64,000 bases of DNA from an uncultured Tenacibaculum sp. (lineage in GTDB: Bacteria; Bacteroidota; Bacteroidia; Flavobacteriales; Flavobacteriaceae): contig NZ_CANMAX010000010.1 in the NCBI RefSeq assembly GCF_947495995.1, positions 62,001-126,000 of the forward strand, written 5' to 3'. Within the stretch, counting starts at the first letter, position 1, and every line of letters starts with the position of its first letter. This document shows, piece by piece, positions 1 to 9,637 of the stretch. The position numbers and the translations under genes are program-made. Under the pieces are notes generated by a model that was not told where the DNA came from, searched no databases, and worked only from the letters and a program-made list of their open reading frames with translations.

Positions 1-290
1 TAAATAATGACGATAAATAAAAGTATACCTAAAACGTATTTTTGTTTTTTAATAAATTTCTCAAAACAGATATATACAACTAAGTAAGAAGTAATAATTG
101 CTGGGATATCGCTAATAATTGAAGTTAAAGGAATTAATTCTTCATAAATAGGATATTTTTCTCCTCTATGCGATCCTGCAGCTATATCTCTAATTAGGTT
201 AAAAATTGTAAAAACACTCCAAAATATTAGGTGTTTTACAATTCTATTTGACTTTATATAGTTTGCGATTTTTTCAAAGAAGTCTACCAT
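1..290 (-). CDS. Partial membrane protein, probable LytS-type sensor histidine kinase N-terminus
   Basis: Reading the minus strand from an ATG at 290 gives 96 codons open to the window edge, so only the N-terminus is present. It begins MVDFFEKIANYIKSNRIVKH and then has at least two hydrophobic stretches (around residues 24-35 and 58-72) and the start of a third at the cut. Short N-terminal membrane domains of this kind are typical of Bacteroidota LytS/YehU-type histidine kinases, whose kinase domain would lie outside the window; a membrane-anchored LytTR regulator is the other option. A TAnnTTTG-like box on the minus strand at 295-302 lies very close to the ATG, implying a very short leader or a slightly later start. 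The family assignment is tentative. Confidence 0.5.
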   Translation of the reverse strand, partial: MVDFFEKIANYIKSNRIVKHLIFWSVFTIFNLIRDIAAGSHRGEKYPIYEELIPLTSIISDIPAIITSYLVVYICFEKFIKKQKYVLGILLFIVII

Positions 291-500
291 ATTTCAAAAA
301 TACTCAATTGCCTATTTATCCAGTAAAGAATCGATGAATTCGTGCTTTTTACGCCTAAATGCGATTTTTTCTCTCCTGAATTTATGTTTTTGTAGCAAAC
401 TTTTAAATCGTCGACTTTTCCTTAGAGTCTGTCTATTTTATGATTTATCAGTGTGAAAAGTGATGATTTTTATCTCTCAATTTTAATTATAAAATAAAAA

Positions 501-2816
501 ATGAGGATAATTATCTTATGTGCTTTGTTACTTAATATTTGCGTTTTTAGTCAAGTAACAGTAAAAGGAAAAGTAGTAGACAAGAAAACGAAACAGCCGT
601 TAGAATTCGCAACAATTATTGTTATGAAAGCTGAAACGGAAAAATTTTTAACAGGAACTTCAGCTGATGAGAAAGGAGAATTTTCAGTAGAAGTGAAACC
701 TGATATATATGATATTAAAGTAGATTTTGTTGGGTTTAAACCAATAACTATAAAATCTAAAAAGATTGAAAAACCTGAAGATTTAGGAGTATTGTTTTTA
801 GAAGAAAATAGTACGCAATTAGAAGAGGTAGAAATTAGAACAGAACGATCTACAACAGAATATAAATTAGATAAACGAATATTTAATGTTGGAAAAGATT
901 TAATAGCAAAAGGAGGAAATGCCACAGATATTTTAAATAATGTACCGTCTGTTAATGTTGATTTAGATGGAGCAGTGAGTTTACGCGGAAATGCAAATGT
1001 TCGTATTTTAATTAATGGAAAACCTTCCGTGTTAACTTCTAATAACGGATTGGAACAATTACCAGCTTCTACAATAGAGAGAGTAGAAGTAATTACGAAT
1101 CCGTCTGCTCGTTATGATGCCGAAGGAACAGCTGGAATTTTAAACATCATTTTAAAGAAAAACAAAATAGGAGGTTTTAGTAGTTCTTTACAATTGACAA
1201 CAGGAGAACCTGCGAACCATGGAATAAATTATAATGTAAATTATAAGAAAGAAACATTTAATGTCTTTGCAAATGCGAGATATAGTTTACAAGAGTTTGA
1301 ATATGAAGGATCAATTTTTCGAGAGAATTTCGATGTAAACGGGCCAACGTCATTTTTAGATTTAGAAAGAAATACCTTGTTTAGAAGAAATGTGTTCAAT
1401 TTGTATGTGGGAAGTGATATTTATTTCAATAAACAAAACACAACTACATTTAGCTATTTTCTAAGAAGTAATGTGAGTAGACGTTTTGTAGATTTTAAGT
1501 TTGATTTTTTTGATTCAGATAAGAATTTACAAAACTCAATTTTAAATAGAGAAAACTATAGAGAACCTCAAAATTTTAGTAGAATAGAATTTAATCATGT
1601 GAAAAAGTTTGCTAAAAAAGGGCAGCAACTTACTATCGATGTTCAATACGATTTTTGGGATGATGATGAAAATGAGTTTGTTGAAGAAGATATTAATGGT
1701 AATTCACCAAACATATTACAGAGTAGAGATATAGAAAGTAGTAAAGACCTTTTATTTCAAACTGATTTTAAATTGCCTTTGCAATCAAAAACACATTTAG
1801 AATTAGGAGTTAAAGGTGAAGTAAGAGATATTGATAGTGATTATAAGGTTTGGGATAATGGTGTTTTGATTGACAGTTTAGATAATCTTTTAAAGTATAA
1901 AGAACGAATTTATGCGGCTTATGTTCAATATGGAAATAGAAAAAACAAACTTCAATATTTATTAGGTTTACGAGGAGAATACACAAACACTTCTAGTACT
2001 GATAGAAAGAATGTTTTTGAAACAGATAAGCGTTATTCTAATTTATTTCCAACGGTTCATCTGACTTATAATTTTAATGAAAAAACAAATCTTCAATTAA
2101 GTTACAGTAAAAGAATTAGAAGGCCACGTTTTTGGCAATTGAATCCTTTCGGCGGAATTGCAGATCGAAGAAATATTCGTGTGGGTAATCCTGATTTAAA
2201 TCCAATGTTTACAGATGCTTTCGATGTCGGTTTTCTAAAGAAATGGAAAGGTTTTACGATAAATCCATCTGTGTATTATCAGTATACAATTCAGCTATTT
2301 GAGACTTTAGTGAGTGCTAATAGTGATGGAGCAATTATCAGTAAACAAATTAATTCTGGAACAGAGCACAGAGTAGGAGCTGAGTTAGGAATTCAATATG
2401 CAGCTTTTTCTTGGTGGCGATTAATGGGAGAAATCAATTATTTTAACTTTCAGCAACAAGGTTTATTTGATGTAAAAGATAATGCGTGGACAGCTAAGTT
2501 GAATTCAAGAATGAAATTACCTGCGGTAACAATTCAAACCAATTTAAATTATCAAGGAGAACGTGCTTCTGGTCAAATTATAACTGAACCGATTTTTGTT
2601 GTTGATTTAGGTTTGAGTAAAGATTTTTGGAACGATAAAATTTCGGTGACTGCGAATATTCAGAATATTTTTAATTCTAGAGTACAAACGCAAACCATTT
2701 CTGGTACTGATTATACTATTTTAAATGAAAGAGCTTTACTCGGACCTCAATTTAGACTTAATGTTACGTATCGTTTTAACAGAAATAAAAAAGATAGAGA
2801 TCGTTTACCTGATTAA
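501..2816 (+). CDS. TonB-dependent receptor-like outer-membrane beta-barrel protein
   Basis: A 771-residue outer-membrane protein. A signal peptide (MRIIILCALLLNICVFSQ) is followed by a carboxypeptidase-regulatory-like beta-sandwich (about residues 19-105), a plug region (about 110-220, containing DILNNVPSVNVDLDGAVSLR and INGKP) and a long barrel rich in alternating aromatic residues up to the end. This arrangement matches the outer membrane beta-barrel family (OMP_b-brl_3) of Bacteroidota, related to TonB-dependent receptors but without a SusD partner here. The substrate cannot be told from the sequence. It stands alone, transcribed away from the partial gene at the left edge. The ATG at 501 is chosen because the signal peptide follows it directly. 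Confidence 0.88.
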   Translation: MRIIILCALLLNICVFSQVTVKGKVVDKKTKQPLEFATIIVMKAETEKFLTGTSADEKGEFSVEVKPDIYDIKVDFVGFKPITIKSKKIEKPEDLGVLFLEENSTQLEEVEIRTERSTTEYKLDKRIFNVGKDLIAKGGNATDILNNVPSVNVDLDGAVSLRGNANVRILINGKPSVLTSNNGLEQLPASTIERVEVITNPSARYDAEGTAGILNIILKKNKIGGFSSSLQLTTGEPANHGINYNVNYKKETFNVFANARYSLQEFEYEGSIFRENFDVNGPTSFLDLERNTLFRRNVFNLYVGSDIYFNKQNTTTFSYFLRSNVSRRFVDFKFDFFDSDKNLQNSILNRENYREPQNFSRIEFNHVKKFAKKGQQLTIDVQYDFWDDDENEFVEEDINGNSPNILQSRDIESSKDLLFQTDFKLPLQSKTHLELGVKGEVRDIDSDYKVWDNGVLIDSLDNLLKYKERIYAAYVQYGNRKNKLQYLLGLRGEYTNTSSTDRKNVFETDKRYSNLFPTVHLTYNFNEKTNLQLSYSKRIRRPRFWQLNPFGGIADRRNIRVGNPDLNPMFTDAFDVGFLKKWKGFTINPSVYYQYTIQLFETLVSANSDGAIISKQINSGTEHRVGAELGIQYAAFSWWRLMGEINYFNFQQQGLFDVKDNAWTAKLNSRMKLPAVTIQTNLNYQGERASGQIITEPIFVVDLGLSKDFWNDKISVTANIQNIFNSRVQTQTISGTDYTILNERALLGPQFRLNVTYRFNRNKKDRDRLPD

Positions 2817-2949
2817 TTCAAACATATTTTTGTTAAATTTGTAATATTAAAGAATGGTTTCGGTTTCTGTATCGAGGTTGTATTGAGGAGTTTTTACATC
2901 TTTTTCTCAATAAAGATCATTCCATGTGAATTTAATTAAAGTGATTTTT

Positions 2950-4014
2950 ATGGATTATATCAAAGGAAGAGGTGCGCAACATAATACTCATAATAAGTTT
3001 TTACAACATAGTCACGAGGTTTTAGATGATTTTTTAAATTATTGTGCTGTTGAAAATGAAGATGCAGACCAGAATAAAACTACATATTTAGAGATTTTTC
3101 CGAAAACCATTGTGAATAAAGTAACAAGTCCAGATATCGGAGCTTCATTTTCAATGAATCCTTATCAAGGTTGTGAACATGGTTGTATCTATTGTTATGC
3201 AAGAAATTCTCATGAATATTGGGGATATTCAGCTGGATTAGATTTTGAAAGAAAGATTTTATACAAAAAGAATGCGGCAGAGTTACTTGAGAAAAAATTA
3301 AGAGGAAGAAATTGGAAAGCGATTCCGATTATGCTTTCTGGAAATACAGATTGCTATCAGCCAATTGAGAAAAAACTAGAAATTACTAGAGAAATATTAA
3401 AAGTGCTATTGAAGTTAAAACATCCGGTAGGAATAATTACGAAGAATGCTTTAATACTTCGAGATTTAGATATTTTAAAAGAATTAGCTTCTTTGAATTT
3501 ATTAAAAGTGAATATTTCGATCACATCTTTATCTGAACAAACGAGACGTATTTTAGAACCTAGAACGGCAACAATTAAAAAACGATTAGAAACAGTTAAA
3601 ATATTGTCTGAGAATAATATTCCTGTTAATGTTATGATGGCGCCAATTATTCCAGCGATCAATAATCATGAAATTTTACCGTTGGTGAAAAAAGTAAGTG
3701 AACTAGGAGCGAAATCCGTTGCTTATACAGTAGTAAGATTAAACGGGGCAATTGGTGAGATTTTTAAAAAATGGGTAGAAAAAACATATCCAGATCGAGC
3801 AGAAAAAATATTACATCAAATAGAAGATTGTCATAACGGAACTTTAAATGAATCGCGTTACGGAATACGAATGAAAGGTGAAGGGAAGTTTGCAGAACAA
3901 ATAGCAATGCAGTTTAAATTGGCAAGAAGATTATATTTAAAAGATAAAACAATGCCAGAATTTGATTGTACAATTTTTGATAAGTTTCAATCGAATCAAA
4001 TGTCGTTGTTTTAA
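2950..4014 (+). CDS. PA0069-family radical SAM protein
   Basis: A radical S-adenosylmethionine protein of about 354 residues. The 4Fe-4S cluster motif CEHGCIYC (CxxxCxxC) lies near residue 80, preceded by the family-typical stretch around SFSMNPYQG; the protein begins MDYIKGRGAQ, which fits the PA0069 family N-terminus. An in-frame GTG at 2926 would add eight residues (MNLIKVIF), but the ATG at 2950 gives the family-like start. These proteins resemble spore photoproduct lyase in their core, but the reaction of this clade is not established. It stands alone and ends before a strong bidirectional terminator. Confidence 0.88.
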   Translation: MDYIKGRGAQHNTHNKFLQHSHEVLDDFLNYCAVENEDADQNKTTYLEIFPKTIVNKVTSPDIGASFSMNPYQGCEHGCIYCYARNSHEYWGYSAGLDFERKILYKKNAAELLEKKLRGRNWKAIPIMLSGNTDCYQPIEKKLEITREILKVLLKLKHPVGIITKNALILRDLDILKELASLNLLKVNISITSLSEQTRRILEPRTATIKKRLETVKILSENNIPVNVMMAPIIPAINNHEILPLVKKVSELGAKSVAYTVVRLNGAIGEIFKKWVEKTYPDRAEKILHQIEDCHNGTLNESRYGIRMKGEGKFAEQIAMQFKLARRLYLKDKTMPEFDCTIFDKFQSNQMSLF

Positions 4015-4040
4015 TATTATATAGTATTACAGAAATAAAA

Positions 4041-4072
4041 AAGCCTTCACTAAAAGTTGTGAAGGCTTTTTC
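4041..4072. terminator. Bidirectional intrinsic terminator
   Basis: A perfect 10-bp stem (AAGCCTTCAC at 4041-4050, GTGAAGGCTT at 4059-4068) with an 8-base loop sits between convergent genes ending at 4014 (+) and 4093 (-). T-rich on the plus side and A-rich before the stem, so it can serve both strands. Confidence 0.85.
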
Positions 4073-4092
4073 TGTATATAATGAAAAATGAT

Positions 4093-4953
4093 CTATTTAA
4101 TATCTAGGAAAATCCCACCAGAGAAAGAAGGACTCGCTGCAATGATTTTTCCATCAAAAGCAGAGTCAAAACCTAATGAAATACCTAGTTTTTTAGTGAT
4201 GTGATAAGCAGCTTCAAATCCAAAACTGCTAAATTCTATATTGTTAGCAAAAATACTTCCGTTACTATTTACGGCACTTAATGTTCCGTTGTTAAAAGAT
4301 TTTACAACATTTAATCTTGTAATTAGCCAAAGTTTAGAATCGAATACATTAATTCCTGCTTCTAATCCTGTTCTAAATTCATCAGAAAAACCTTCTGTTC
4401 TATTGTTGTAGCCTAAATAAGATTTTGCATAAAAAGGCAAGTCGCCTAAAGATGTACTATACCCTAAATGAGTCGATAAATACTGATTAAACTCTCCATC
4501 TCCATTCTGGTAACTTCCATCACTTCCTCCAGTGTCTTCACCAGTAGGTAACCCTAAGATAAGTTTTACAGAAGCTGCCCATTTCCCTTTTTTATAAAAT
4601 CCGTAATTAATTCCTAAATCTACATCTCCAAAAGAAGTTACAGATTCACCAGGTTGAATAACTCCGCCGTTTGTTCCAGAAATTTGATTATTCTGAGAAG
4701 AAACAGCAACAAAAGGAACATACGCTAGGATATCTATTTTATCTGTAATTCCATATTCTGCATAAATGTTCGTATTGAATTGAGTTCTTGTTGCATTCGG
4801 ATCAATTACTCCGGTATCTGTATAGTGTTGATCGTATTGTAAATACCAAGCAGATAATTTATAGTATCCTTTTCCTTTTCCTTTACTCCATTGAGCATAA
4901 GTTATCTGAACGAAAGAAAAAGCGATAATTAAAAGTGTGATATATTTTTTCAT
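4093..4953 (-). CDS. Outer-membrane beta-barrel protein, MetA/phenol-degradation transporter-like
   Basis: A 286-residue protein with a signal peptide (MKKYITLLIIAFSFVQITYA) followed by repeated amphipathic beta strands with Gly/aromatic spacing and turns such as ILGLPTGED. The pattern fits the Phenol_MetA_deg-like family of outer-membrane barrels, which is widely but loosely annotated as transporters. It lies 21 bp downstream of the DM13 lipoprotein gene and is probably co-transcribed with it. Its transport substrate is unknown; a similar but unlinked barrel lies at 26784. Confidence 0.75.
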   Translation of the reverse strand: MKKYITLLIIAFSFVQITYAQWSKGKGKGYYKLSAWYLQYDQHYTDTGVIDPNATRTQFNTNIYAEYGITDKIDILAYVPFVAVSSQNNQISGTNGGVIQPGESVTSFGDVDLGINYGFYKKGKWAASVKLILGLPTGEDTGGSDGSYQNGDGEFNQYLSTHLGYSTSLGDLPFYAKSYLGYNNRTEGFSDEFRTGLEAGINVFDSKLWLITRLNVVKSFNNGTLSAVNSNGSIFANNIEFSSFGFEAAYHITKKLGISLGFDSAFDGKIIAASPSFSGGIFLDIK

Positions 4954-4974
4954 GATTTAATTGCTGTTAGATAA

Positions 4975-5661
4975 TTATTGAATTGTAGCATCCCCAACCT
5001 TTACGCTAAAAGGTTTACACCAGTATAAAATGTTAGAATAATCGTTAATGTCGGTGTTTTCTATTACGTAGCGATGAGATCCATTAAATACTCTTACAGC
5101 TTGTATTTCTTTAGCATTGTTAATTGTATTCACGTTGTTTGTTAAATAAATGTACAAACCAGGTAAGCTAGAAGAAGCTCTGTAATCGTCGTTAATTACC
5201 AATTCTAAATTATTGGTATTAGGAATTTCTCGAAGTGTAAATGTTCCTTCTAAAACGTAACTACTTGTTGTTCTAATTGTTCCCGTACGTTCAGTGTTGG
5301 TGTTATTATCAACTTGATCCATGGTAACAGTAACCATAATTTGATCAGTAATTGTTTCGCCTTCAGTAGAAGTAATAGAAGCAGTAATTGTTGCTTGTCC
5401 TTCAGCAACTGCAGAAATTAATCCATCGTTACTAACTGTAGCTATCGTTTCATCAGAACTAGACCAGTCAATTGTAGTGGTAATTGTTTTTCCAACATTA
5501 TCGGTATATCTAGTAGTTAGCTGAAAAGTATCGTTTAAAGTAATTTCAGTAATAGCATTTGTTATACTGAAAGATGCTTCAACACGATCGTTAATAATAT
5601 CATCTTCAATACAACTTTGAAAGAATAGAATTAACAGTAGTAAAATGGAGAATTGCTTCAT
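4975..5661 (-). CDS. Lipoprotein with bacterial Ig-like (Big_2) and DM13 domains
   Basis: A protein of about 228 residues. The start is set at the ATG at 5661 because it gives a lipoprotein signal peptide, MKQFSILLLLILFFQSC, with the lipobox Cys at 17; an upstream in-frame start at 5709 would bury it. Residues about 25-120 form a Big_2-like domain (the VDWSSSDETIATVSNDGLIS-type pattern is visible). The C-terminal 95 residues match DM13: a LEGTF strand, the GLYIYLTNN stretch, and a terminal YWCKPFSVKVGDATI with the conserved Cys. DM13 is suspected to take part in electron transfer in other proteins, but no role is established here. Probably an operon with the barrel at 4093. Confidence 0.8.
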   Translation of the reverse strand: MKQFSILLLLILFFQSCIEDDIINDRVEASFSITNAITEITLNDTFQLTTRYTDNVGKTITTTIDWSSSDETIATVSNDGLISAVAEGQATITASITSTEGETITDQIMVTVTMDQVDNNTNTERTGTIRTTSSYVLEGTFTLREIPNTNNLELVINDDYRASSSLPGLYIYLTNNVNTINNAKEIQAVRVFNGSHRYVIENTDINDYSNILYWCKPFSVKVGDATIQ

Positions 5662-5847
5662 TATTTCATATTTAGTATTGCATTGTTTGTCGATAGAAAT
5701 ATGAAACATTTACAAAGGGCTAAAAGTTAAGTCGATAAAATTTGTTTTTGTATGTATGATGATCAATTAAAAAGAATAAAGCCTTTATAGTAATTGTAAA
5801 TAATTAGAATCATTTTTTATTTTAGTTGAAAATTTTGTTAGAAGATT

Positions 5848-6894
5848 ATGTTTGATAACCAAGTGTTGTTTTTTATTTGTGGCTTAGGAGTATTTAATGG
5901 TTTTCTGGTTGCATTTTATTTCCTTTTTTTTAATCGAGAAAAAAGAACACAGAATCTATTATTCGGGTTATTAGTTCAGTTCCTTAGTATGAGAATTGGT
6001 AAATCTTTATACGTGATTTTTACACCAAGAGAAGAGCGAAACATAACTTTAATACAAATTGGTTTATCGGCTTGTTTTTTAATAGGAGTGAGCCTTTTTT
6101 ACTATATAAAATCGTCATTAGAAAATAGAAAAGAGTTTCCTTTAAAGTGGAAGCTAAACTTCGTTTTTTTAGCATCAATAATTATTGTTTTAGGATTCAA
6201 TTATCCTTATGAAAACGCTAAGAAATTATGGAGTATGTACATTGTTTATTTTATTTATGCAGTGTGGGGAATTTATGTGTTGGCTACAGGTTATATTCTA
6301 AAAGATACATTTAAAAAGCTATTTGAAAAAACTGAAAAATGTACAACTTCCGAACTTTGGTTAATCTGGGTTTATGTTGCTAATTTGTTAATTTTTGTTG
6401 CGTACTTAATAGGTATGTTTTATCTATATTTAATTGGTACAATTACATTTTCAATTGTTTTTTATGTCTTGCTGATTTTCTTCTTGTCAAAGAAAAATAG
6501 AGAAGAAATTTTTAAAGATATTCCAGAGAAATATGCATCAAAGAAAATTATAGAGACTGAAGCGAAAGGTTTATTAGAAGAGTTAAATGAGTTAATTATT
6601 ACTCAAGCTTTATATAAAGATACTAATGTGAAAATCTCAGATGTAGCAAAAGGGATCAATATTACACCGCATAAATTATCGCAATTATTAAATGATAACT
6701 TAGGGAAAAGTTTTGCGGCTTACATGAATGAGTATAGAATTGAAGAAGCTAAAAAATTACTACAAGAACGAACAGAATTAACACTTGAAGCAATAGGTTT
6801 TGAAGCTGGATTTTCTTCTAAATCAAATTTTTACGCGACCTTTAAAAAAGTAGTTGGATTAACTCCATTACAATTCCAAAAACAGTTTTTATAG
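5848..6894 (+). CDS. AraC-family transcriptional regulator with membrane-spanning N-terminus
   Basis: A 348-residue protein. Residues about 1-215 contain roughly seven hydrophobic segments (for example LFFICGLGVFNGFLVAFYFL at the start and FSIVFYVLLIFFLS near 205). Residues about 250-348 form an AraC-type double helix-turn-helix: VAKGINITPHKLSQLLND is the first and IGFEAGFSSKSNFYATFKKV the second, with the usual GLTPLQF end. Such membrane-anchored AraC regulators are common in Flavobacteriaceae; the signal is unknown. It precedes the NTF2-like/DUF5916 pair by 93 bp and may control it, but this is only positional. Confidence 0.88.
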   Translation: MFDNQVLFFICGLGVFNGFLVAFYFLFFNREKRTQNLLFGLLVQFLSMRIGKSLYVIFTPREERNITLIQIGLSACFLIGVSLFYYIKSSLENRKEFPLKWKLNFVFLASIIIVLGFNYPYENAKKLWSMYIVYFIYAVWGIYVLATGYILKDTFKKLFEKTEKCTTSELWLIWVYVANLLIFVAYLIGMFYLYLIGTITFSIVFYVLLIFFLSKKNREEIFKDIPEKYASKKIIETEAKGLLEELNELIITQALYKDTNVKISDVAKGINITPHKLSQLLNDNLGKSFAAYMNEYRIEEAKKLLQERTELTLEAIGFEAGFSSKSNFYATFKKVVGLTPLQFQKQFL

Positions 6895-6987
6895 TCTAGT
6901 TTTATAATTCTGGACACCTGAATTATAAAAAATCATCTTATTAAAAAAGTCTTTCAAGAGTTTTGAATCAAATTTAAATTCAAAATT

Positions 6988-7413
6988 ATGAAACGAACTT
7001 TATTAGTATGTGCATTTATTTTATCACAAGTTTTATCAGGTCAATCAGAGTTTAGTAACCTAGAAAAAACACTTCAAAATTATATCAAAGGAAGCTCGTA
7101 TAACGAATTAGATACTTTAAAAAGTGCCTTTGCTGAAAATGCAACTTTATACTTAACAACAAGAGACGGATTCAAAAGATTTACTCCAGAAGAATATGCT
7201 GGTTTTTTCAAGAATCGTAAGAAGGGAGAATTTAACGGTCGTGTTGGTAAAGTATTATCGATAGATATTATAAAAGATATCGCTTTTGCAAAGGTTGAAA
7301 TTGCTGGACCAGATAGAAAATGGGTTTACATAGATTTATTCTTGTTGAAAAAAGTTAACGAGAACTGGCAAATTATCAGTAAAACAGCTACAAAAGTAAA
7401 AGACAGTAAGTAG
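6988..7413 (+). CDS. Secreted NTF2-like (SnoaL / lumazine-binding-like) protein
   Basis: A 141-residue protein with a signal peptide (MKRTLLVCAFILSQVLSGQ) and one cone-shaped NTF2-like domain: an N-terminal helix (LEKTLQNYIKGSSYNELDTL), the FAENATLYL motif, and a C-terminal strand pair ending WQIISKTATKV. This fits the putative lumazine-binding subgroup common in Bacteroidota, which has no settled function. Only one base separates its stop from the next ATG, so it is translated in one operon with the DUF5916 protein. Confidence 0.82.
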   Translation: MKRTLLVCAFILSQVLSGQSEFSNLEKTLQNYIKGSSYNELDTLKSAFAENATLYLTTRDGFKRFTPEEYAGFFKNRKKGEFNGRVGKVLSIDIIKDIAFAKVEIAGPDRKWVYIDLFLLKKVNENWQIISKTATKVKDSK

Positions 7414-7414
7414 C

Positions 7415-9568
7415 ATGAAAATAATTAAAGTTGTTGTTCTTTTTTTTGTCAGTTTAGTTGGTTTTGCCCAAAGTTCATCAATTCCATTTAAAGCTGTTAC
7501 TATTGAAATAGATGGAAAGTTGAATGAAGAGGTTTGGAAAACAATTCCAAAGCATACAAATTTTCACAATCTTTTGCCAACAGATGAAGGTTTAGCTAAA
7601 AATCAAACAGAAGTCAAAATATATCACGATGGAGAATTTCTATACATAGGAGCTGTATATCACGATACCACTTCTAAGCAACAAGTAAGTTCTTTAAAAA
7701 GAGATGTTTCTATAGGTATAAGTGATGCTTTTGTAATGGTTTTAGATACACAACATCAACAACAAAACGGAAATTTATTTGCTGTTAATACTTATGGAAC
7801 GCAAGTAGATGCTTTGGTTGAACGAAATGAAACTGGCTATGGTTTAAATTTTAGTTGGAATGCAGTTTGGAGAACTAAAACATCGGTTATTGGAAATGAT
7901 AAAGTTTATGAAATTGCTATTCCTTTTAAAGCGCTAAATTTTGATAAACAGAATACAACATTTGGAGTTCAATTTTACGTGAGAGATATTAAAAATAACT
8001 CATGGACAATACTTACTGATTTAAGTAGAAATTATCCAACCTTCGATTTGCGTTTTACAAGAGCATTTACTTTAGAAGAAGTGCCTGAAACGATTCGTTC
8101 TCGATTTGCAGTTTCTCCTTCTGTGACTTTAAATTATCAGAATGTTGATAGTGATGAAGAAACTATGTTTAGGCCGAGTTTAGATGTACAATATAATGTG
8201 TCTTCTTCCTTAAAGTTGGATGCTACAATCAACCCAGATTTTTCTCAGATCGATGTAGATCAGCAAGTAACTAATCTATCTCGTTTTTCAGTTTTTTTTC
8301 CTGAACGGCGAAACTTTTTTTTAGAGAATGCAGATTTATTTTCAAACCTGGGAACATCAGATGTGAATCCGTTTTATTCTAGAAAAATAGGCGCTGAGAA
8401 TGAAATTCAATTCGGACTAAAATTATCTGGAAACATAGCCCAAAAAACTAGAGTAGGAGTAATGAATGTTCAAACCGATAAGAATGAAAATATTAATGCT
8501 CAAAATTATACAGTATTGGTTGGAGAACAGCAAGTGTTAAAGCAGTTATCTGCAACAGCTTTTCTGATAAATAGACAAGAAACAGCTGGATTTAATTTTG
8601 TTGATGATTACAATCGCATAACAGGAGTTAATTTGAATTTCAAATCTGATAATAAAAAATGGATTGGATTAGCGAATATGGCGATGAGTTTTAATGATGA
8701 TATTTCAGGGAAAAACAAATTTTTTAATGTTGGAATTGATTATAACGACAGAGGATTACAAGGAGGTTTTTCTATAAAAAATGTTCAAGATAATTATCTA
8801 ACAGATGTAGGTTTTACACCAAGATTGTTTACTTACGATGCTATAAATGATTTGCTAGTTAGAGAAGGTTATTATCAAACTTCAAGTAGTTTGCAATACA
8901 CTAAGTTTTATGATGAATCTAAAAATCTGAATTCTATTCGATATGTGAATTATGTTAACGATACTTACTTTGATATTGATGGAAGTTTAAATCAAATGAG
9001 TCATTTTTTGAATTCAGCCGTATTTTTTAAAGATTTCTCAGCAATGTATTATGTATTGAATTATGATGATATTGACCTGAAATATGGTTTTGATATTCTT
9101 GGAAACGGTAATGCATTGTCTCCTGATAATTATCAAAACTGGAATATAAAAGTTGGATATAACTCTGCAAATAACCAACAATTTCGTTACCGTGTAAATA
9201 TTCAAAAAGGAAAGTTCTATGGAGGAGATAAAATTTCAGGAGGAATATATTTGAATTATCAGCTGTTACCTTTTGCTAATTTAGAATTGTCACATGATGT
9301 AAATTCTATTGATTTACATGAATTAGGAAAAGAGGTATTTCATTTGAATCGATTCACCGGTCAGATTTTTTTCAATAATCGTTTGAATTGGACGACATAT
9401 GTTCAATATAATAATCAACGAAATAACTTTAATGTGAATAGTAGATTACAATGGGAATACAAACCGTTGAGTTATGTTTATCTAGTAATCACAGATAACT
9501 TTGATGATAATTTTAATCGAACGAATTGGGGAGTTGCATTCAAAATGAATTATAGATTTGATTTTTAA
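7415..9568 (+). CDS. DUF5916 protein with CBM9-like N-terminal domain
   Basis: A 717-residue protein with a signal peptide (MKIIKVVVLFFVSLVGFAQ). Residues about 25-215 form a CBM9-like sugar-binding beta-sandwich (IDGKLNEEVWKTIP, then SDAFVMVLDT and EIAIPFKAL). The rest is DUF5916, recognisable by the highly conserved INPDFSQIDVDQQVTNLSRF and FFPERRNFFLEN stretches, followed by a barrel-like C-terminus ending in an aromatic residue (YRFDF), as expected for an outer-membrane barrel. The family is widespread in Bacteroidota with unknown function. It forms an operon with the NTF2-like gene and ends at a strong terminator. Confidence 0.88.
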   Translation: MKIIKVVVLFFVSLVGFAQSSSIPFKAVTIEIDGKLNEEVWKTIPKHTNFHNLLPTDEGLAKNQTEVKIYHDGEFLYIGAVYHDTTSKQQVSSLKRDVSIGISDAFVMVLDTQHQQQNGNLFAVNTYGTQVDALVERNETGYGLNFSWNAVWRTKTSVIGNDKVYEIAIPFKALNFDKQNTTFGVQFYVRDIKNNSWTILTDLSRNYPTFDLRFTRAFTLEEVPETIRSRFAVSPSVTLNYQNVDSDEETMFRPSLDVQYNVSSSLKLDATINPDFSQIDVDQQVTNLSRFSVFFPERRNFFLENADLFSNLGTSDVNPFYSRKIGAENEIQFGLKLSGNIAQKTRVGVMNVQTDKNENINAQNYTVLVGEQQVLKQLSATAFLINRQETAGFNFVDDYNRITGVNLNFKSDNKKWIGLANMAMSFNDDISGKNKFFNVGIDYNDRGLQGGFSIKNVQDNYLTDVGFTPRLFTYDAINDLLVREGYYQTSSSLQYTKFYDESKNLNSIRYVNYVNDTYFDIDGSLNQMSHFLNSAVFFKDFSAMYYVLNYDDIDLKYGFDILGNGNALSPDNYQNWNIKVGYNSANNQQFRYRVNIQKGKFYGGDKISGGIYLNYQLLPFANLELSHDVNSIDLHELGKEVFHLNRFTGQIFFNNRLNWTTYVQYNNQRNNFNVNSRLQWEYKPLSYVYLVITDNFDDNFNRTNWGVAFKMNYRFDF

Positions 9569-9581
9569 TAATGTTAAAAAC

Positions 9582-9616
9582 AAAAAAACTCGAAGAAATA
9601 GTCTTCGAGTTTTTTT
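9582..9616. terminator. Bidirectional intrinsic terminator
   Basis: A perfect inverted repeat (left arm 9582-9596, right arm 9602-9616) with core ACTCGAAGA/TCTTCGAGT, a 5-base loop and A/T runs on both sides. It separates the convergent DUF5916 gene and pyruvate dehydrogenase operon. Confidence 0.88.
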
Positions 9617-9637
9617 ATATATGTGTTTAAAAACAAG

